The position numbers were made by a program, and so were the translations under genes. A model generated the notes under the pieces. That model worked only from the letters and a program-made list of their open reading frames with translations, was not told where the DNA came from and did no database searches. From Ditylenchus dipsaci (lineage: Eukaryota > Nematoda > Chromadorea > Rhabditida > Anguinidae), in contig SADC01001379.1 of assembly GCA_004194705.1 (NCBI GenBank), positions 62,001-126,000 on the forward strand: a stretch of DNA of 64,000 nucleotides. The letters are read 5' to 3'. This document shows, piece after piece, positions 59,710 through 64,000 of this stretch (the stretch's first letter is position 1; every line of letters starts with the position of its first letter).

Positions 59710-60704
59710 CTTATGTTATATTTTGTAATATGTCGAATATGCTAATAAACTCAAGTAAGTGGTTCGCTAAAGCTCCCTTGATAACCTGGTAGCAATTTAA
59801 AGGAGGGGGAAAAGCCATTTAAGTTTGTAAAAGTGGCCTCAGTGGCCACACCCCCCCCAAAATTCAAAATCATAATCACTTTCGAAATTTCGCGCCAAAC
59901 ATAAAAATTCGAAAAATGGTCAATTTTGGACCCTAATTGTTTTGTATGTCAGATATGATTTTTTAAAACATTTTTTGTGAAATGCTGTTGACCAAAAAAT
60001 TCCTCATACTCAGGGCTTTCGAATAAGCCATCACGTACCCACAAAACCTGAAGAATTTCAAAAGGACAATTTCGGTCTGTTAAAAAAGTTCAAACATTTT
60101 CTTTAACTGGTTGACTTTATTGAGACCCTAGATTATTTTTTTGTCGATTTATTCTCAAACAAAACCGGAGACTTGAGAGAGGAGTAAATTTTCTACATTA
60201 TGGTACCAAGGAAGTATGCGAAAAATACAAATTTTGGGTGTCTCATACAAAAGTTAGACGGAAAACGCAAAAACCCCTATTTTTACTCGGAAAAATGCCA
60301 CTTGTTTGCTTTAAATGGTCTCTAGTTTTTAAAATTCTGACTTTACAAAAATCGGTCTGACTTTTCTGGTTCCTGAATGTACAGGCTACATTTTGGTACA
60401 TGGATTGCATTAAAAAGACCGTGGTTTTGCATTTTTTGCCCGTCGAATATATAAACGTCGAATTTTCTTGTATTCAGGTATATGAATATGGTCCGAACAA
60501 GGCGTCAAAGTGGTGCGGAAACAGTCAAATCAAGCCTGAACCGAAGTCAGCAATTGCAACAGAAGCTGCGTCAGAGGCTAACTGAGTGACAAAACAAGGA
60601 TGCAAGAAAAATCACTTTAACTAGCATCTGCCAGCATCCGCGCTGAAGTAACCCCTTTTTTGAAGAGTAAATTCAGCGATTCTTTAAACAGCAAAGCTCT
60701 GCTT
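59710..60704. other. No confident gene
   Basis: AT-rich; the ORF at 60400-60585 has no recognisable features. Confidence 0.35.
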
Positions 60705-60800
60705 TTCAGGTTAGTTGGATCTGGTATTGGAACTGCGCCCACTGCTGCTTTTGCCGGTGATGCTACCAAGCCTGAGTTCGCTGCAAAACGTCTCTCCGCT
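60705..60800 (+). pseudogene. Partial duplicate of the ribosomal P1-like second exon
   Basis: After TTTTCAG, the frame GSGIGTAPTAAFAGDATKPE matches NTGYGVATAPSAAFAGDGSKPE of the downstream gene. The acidic C-terminal tail is missing and the frame runs into unrelated sequence. A decayed tandem copy. Confidence 0.7.
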
Positions 60801-61097
60801 GCTTTGCTTGGTCGGTTGCTTTAATTTTGTGCTCGACTGTGGCTTTGAAAAACAGTTTAGGACTTTTGTTTTGCTGGTGGGAAGGATGGTCGGCAAGTGA
60901 TGGATAAGTACTACCGAAAGCTGCTGAATTTCTGTCGCCTCAAGGATAATTCTATATGGTGGCCTTGAAGAACAACAAACTGACTAAATCATCCAAAACT
61001 GTGCTCCTTCACTCACTGGAAATGTAATATTGCAGAGAAGGTTTGTAATAAAGTTGTCATGTCTATGAAGATAACCAGTCTTTTAGCTGTGGAATAG

Positions 61098-61460
61098 GAC
61101 GACTGCAGCTCTCGCTCTTCAAGATGATGGTGTCGCCATTACCGGAGGCAGGATTCAGATGATCCTCACGGCTGCTGATGTCAATGTCGAGCCGTTTTGG
61201 CCTGGTCTATGTGCAAAAACTCTCAATGAAGTTGATGTCAAGGTGGCTCTCCAATATCTTTGCAGTTAAATTATGTTCCAAATTTTCAGGATTTGATCTC
61301 TAACACTGGATATGGTGTTGCAACTGCGCCTAGTGCTGCTTTCGCCGGTGATGGTTCCAAGCCTGAAGTCGCTGCCGCTCCTGCCAAGGAAGAGAAGAAG
61401 AAACAAGCGCCCAAGGAAACAAGTGAGGAAGAGGATATCGGATTCATCTTATTTGACTAA
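61098..61460 (+). CDS. 60S acidic ribosomal protein P1-like gene (5' exon not found)
   Basis: P1 forms the ribosomal stalk with P0/P2 and recruits translation GTPases. Exon 61098-61242: TTAALALQDDGVAITGGRI, LTAADVNVEPFWPGLCAKTL, NEVDVK. A 47-nt GT-AG intron follows (61243-61289). Exon 61290-61460: DLISNTGYG, an Ala-rich hinge, KEEKKK, and acidic tail EEEDIGFILFD. P1 proteins normally end SDDDMGFGLFD, so the ending is slightly changed. The N-terminal exon (M...ELAC) was not found: the frame is closed upstream by a TAG at 61084, and the acceptor is weak (GGAATAG). It may be a pseudogene or diverged paralogue. Confidence 0.7.
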
Positions 61461-61499
61461 ATTCTGCCTTTAAAGTGCTCCTCTTCTTCTGTTGTTACA

Positions 61500-61870
61500 T
61501 GTTAAGAATAAATTTGCTTTTTTCTCAACGCTCTTATTTTCCACAAAAATGTAAACGGATTTTATAAGTCATCAAGTTGGATGGTGAATAGAGATGAACG
61601 AAGGTTTTCATCATTAGGAAATAGACAGAATATCTTACAGAAAATTATTGGAAAATTTTATGTAAGAAATGTTGTTTTGATTTTGATGTAGAAATTGATG
61701 GTAATGTCTAGAAAACATTTGCTAAAATCGGTTCTAATTTTGAAAAGAAGTCAAGAAAACATATCCATGTCTTCAAAAAACACGTAAAAAAGGCTATAGC
61801 GACAAAAAACTCTTTTGAATTTCTTGGCGTTTTGTTTATTTTAAAGTAATTATTATTTTGAATTTTGGGG
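61500..61870. other. No gene recognised
   Basis: AT-rich sequence with an AATAAA near 61509 that could serve the P1-like gene. Confidence 0.4.
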
Positions 61871-61879
61871 TGGGGGGGG

Positions 61880-61995
61880 GTGTGTGGCACACTGCGTAAG
61901 CGTTTGTATTTTTCGGCCCAAAATGGTGTTGCAAGTTCGATCCCACGTGGTGGCACGCTGTTTTTATGTGTCTCGTTTATCCAGTTTTAGAGGTA
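61880..61995 (+). mobile_element. tRNA-derived SINE-like repeat, copy 3
   Basis: GTGGCACACTGCGTAAGCG (A-box-like), then CCCAAAATGGTGTTGCAAG, TTCGATCCCACG (B-box-like), TGGTGGCACGCTG and the tail CCAGTTTTAGAGGTAAT, shared with 26285-26450. Confidence 0.55.
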
Positions 61996-62284
61996 ATATT
62001 AAAAGCTGAGGGTAGGAATAAAATCTGCGGATTCCGCCCCTTAGCAATAATAGCGGATAAAATTGCTAAAGAAATAAAAATTAGAGAAAGTTCAATCGAT
62101 GGAAGTGAATCTTATATATTACCGATCGTTAAGTTATTTTTGAATTTTTGGCACGCCAGTTAGTATCTGAGTAAGCATTGATAAAATTTCTTTTACATTT
62201 GCGTCTTGATATAAGGCCAACATACGTAACATGTATTGCGGCGTAAGATTTTAATCGGCAAAATTGCACATTGCACTAATAGAG

Positions 62285-62636
62285 GCGAATTTGGTGATGT
62301 TGATCTTTTGTTTGTAAAGCAATGACAGATATTTGGAGTTTGGAGTCGTATTTTCAAAATCATCGTTTTTTTGAAATCATCAAATATTAATCCTTGAACA
62401 AATTTATTATTCAGTAAATGTAGACCAGGTATGCTTTGTTGCCGTGCACACCATGTGAACTTTGTATGAATTGCTTAGTCTGGGAGGTGCTGTTCACCTA
62501 AATGCAAACTTATTTACGAATTTTAATGAGTACATCATACAAGCAAAAGATCAACATCACCAAATTTGTCCCTATAAAACCACCCACGGTGCCACCCTAA
62601 AATCACACTCAAGTCGTTGACTTTATTGATACTAAT
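62285..62636 (+). promoter_or_regulatory. Promoter spacer of the lone secreted gene
   Basis: Nearly the whole spacer is present (GTGATGTTGATC...GGTGAAC.GCACC...), with a TATA box at 62573-62579. The minus partner gene is missing: homology stops about 62285. Confidence 0.75.
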
Positions 62637-63011
62637 ATGTTCTGCAAAGTAGTCGTCTCTTGCCTTGTCTTGGTCGCTGTGTGCTCGGCTTTGCCAGCTT
62701 TGCCAGCTTTGCCAGCAACCCCAGCTACTCCTGCTACCCCAGCCACCCCTGCTACACCAGCCACTCTAGCTGGTGGATTGCCCAACGTACCATCTGTGCC
62801 TTCCTTGCCCAACGTACCATCTGGTTTGCCCAATGTTCCATCCGTGCCTTCCTTGCCCGATGTGTCTGTGCCATCTGTGTTGCCTTCCTTCAACCTGGTG
62901 CAAGTGATGCAAGCAATCCAACAAGCCCTGGCTGCACTACCTACCAGTGGAGCTTCTCTGCCTCCAGTTCCTGTTAGTCTGCCAACCGTTCCAGTGCCTA
63001 CTGTTGCTTAA
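62637..63011 (+). CDS. Small secreted Val/Pro/Leu-rich protein, copy 9 (unpaired)
   Basis: A 124-aa intact ORF with an extra PAL (PALPALPALP) and five PAT units. It has PSGLPNVPSVPS and LPTSGASLPPVP variants. Type A 3' flank. Located 34 kb from the nearest sister, with a full promoter but no divergent partner. Function unknown. Confidence 0.85.
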   Translation: MFCKVVVSCLVLVAVCSALPALPALPATPATPATPATPATPATLAGGLPNVPSVPSLPNVPSGLPNVPSVPSLPDVSVPSVLPSFNLVQVMQAIQQALAALPTSGASLPPVPVSLPTVPVPTVA

Positions 63012-63214
63012 ATTAATTCTTTTAAACATAAAACAAATTAAATAATATATTTGTCGATTTTCGAAAATAAAATACTGCAATCAATACTGCAAATTAATAC
63101 AGTCGAACTTCGACGAACCATAACGAACTTCGATATAACGAACCCCTCACTCAGTTCGGTTGGATTTGACTAATGCGTAATTAAGTATGCCCTCGATACA
63201 ACGAATTTTCGATA

Positions 63215-63640
63215 CAGTCGAGTCCCGCTAACCCGGCACCCCAAAAAGTTCGTTCCCGCCTTGGGTCCGACACTTTTTTTAACCCAATTTTCGAAGTATA
63301 TTTTCAATTGTGTTTTTACAGTCTGATAGCAAATATCGTGAGGATTCCGATTTTGCCGATCGTTTTTCAAAAACCTAATATTTTTGGCTCTAAAAGACCA
63401 AAACCCGCTAACCCGGCACCCTTTTTAAAAATATGGTGCCGGGTTAGCGGGGTTTTGGTCTTTTAGAGCCAAAAATATTAGGTTTTTGAAAAACGATCGG
63501 CAAAATCGGAATCCTCACGATATTTGCTATCAGACTGTAAAAACACAATTGAAAAAATACTTCGAAAATTGGGTTAAAAAAGTGTCGGACCCAAGGCGGG
63601 AACGAACTTTTTGGGGTGCCGGGTTAGCGGGACTCGACTG
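63215..63640. mobile_element. Near-perfect palindromic MITE, pogo/Tigger-like ends
   Basis: CAGTCGAGTCCCGCTAACCCGG and CCGGGTTAGCGGGACTCGACTG, TA outside. The arms of about 200 bp match nearly exactly, with a centre CACCCTTTTTAAAAATATGGTG. It is inserted in a second, partly visible CAGTCGAACTTCGA...TATAACGAA element starting at 63100. Confidence 0.85.
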
Positions 63641-63734
63641 TATAACGAAACCTTCAAAATAACGAGAAACAATATGAGACGGGGGCACTTGTTCACTTGG
63701 GGACGCATTTTATAATCGTCGAAAACTCATGTTT

Positions 63735-64000
63735 TAACGTCTCCTAAGTGATTTTTATGTGCTAAAAACGATAAAAGGATGTTTTTTTACACTTTCCTAC
63801 GTAAAAATTGATTATTGGGAGAAAAATTTTTTTGACCGAAATGTGACTTTTTTGATGCTTTGCCTTGGTCCCCCAAGGAAAAAAGTCACATTTCGGTCAA
63901 AAAAAAATTTCTCCAAAAAATCAATTTTTACGTAGGAAAAAGTAAAAAAATAACCTTTTTATCGTTTTTAGCACATAAAAATTACTTAGGAGACGTTTAA
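63735..64000. repeat. Palindrome running off the window end
   Basis: ACGTCTCCTAAGTGATTTTTATGTG...GACCGAAATGTGACTTTTTT is mirrored from 63875 on, around CCTTGGTCCCCCAAGG. The right arm reaches the window edge. Confidence 0.8.

Overview
The window looks like nematode nuclear DNA, AT-rich and crowded with transposons. The strongest marker is a split gene at 35855-51327 that matches the nematode-specific serpentine receptor class T (SRT) chemoreceptor family along nearly its whole length. Other genes readable across introns are a U2 snRNA (about 4955-5142, +), a ten-exon TauE/SafE-family membrane transporter (15125-18746, -), a four-exon HP1-type chromodomain/chromoshadow protein (52575-55445, +), a ribosomal protein P1-like gene or pseudogene (61098-61460, +) with a decayed partial copy upstream, and several unrecognised exons or small ORFs (5786-5956, 34696-34872, 55688-56126, 59198-59709).

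The second main component is a family of nine near-identical genes for a small secreted Val/Pro/Leu-rich protein. Eight form four divergent pairs (8657-9748, 11773-12888, 24695-25783, 27983-29117). Each pair shares a spacer of about 420 bp with a TATA box facing each gene. A ninth lone copy sits at 62637-63011. Two pairs are the arms of a palindrome of about 6.5 kb (23636-30190). The spacer lies in opposite orientations, relative to the 3' flanks, in different pairs.

Most of the rest is repeats: many terminal-inverted-repeat DNA elements flanked by TA (mariner-type CAGGGTG ends; pogo/Tigger-like CAGTCGA ends), a PIF/Harbinger-like hairpin with TTA duplications, Helitron-like ends with a terminal hairpin, hAT and mariner transposase relics, a tRNA-derived SINE-like repeat, tandem arrays, and nested inverted repeats. 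The last SRT intron is 8.9 kb and almost entirely nested elements.

The most unusual observation is at the exon junctions. Most introns in the three well-aligned multi-exon genes are ordinary GT-AG introns, but five (one in the transporter, two in the SRT gene, two in HP1) keep the conserved protein frame only if exactly one G is retained, so that either T..AG or GT..A is removed. No other frameshift is seen in these conserved exons. No prokaryotic features (operons, CRISPR, RBS) are present.
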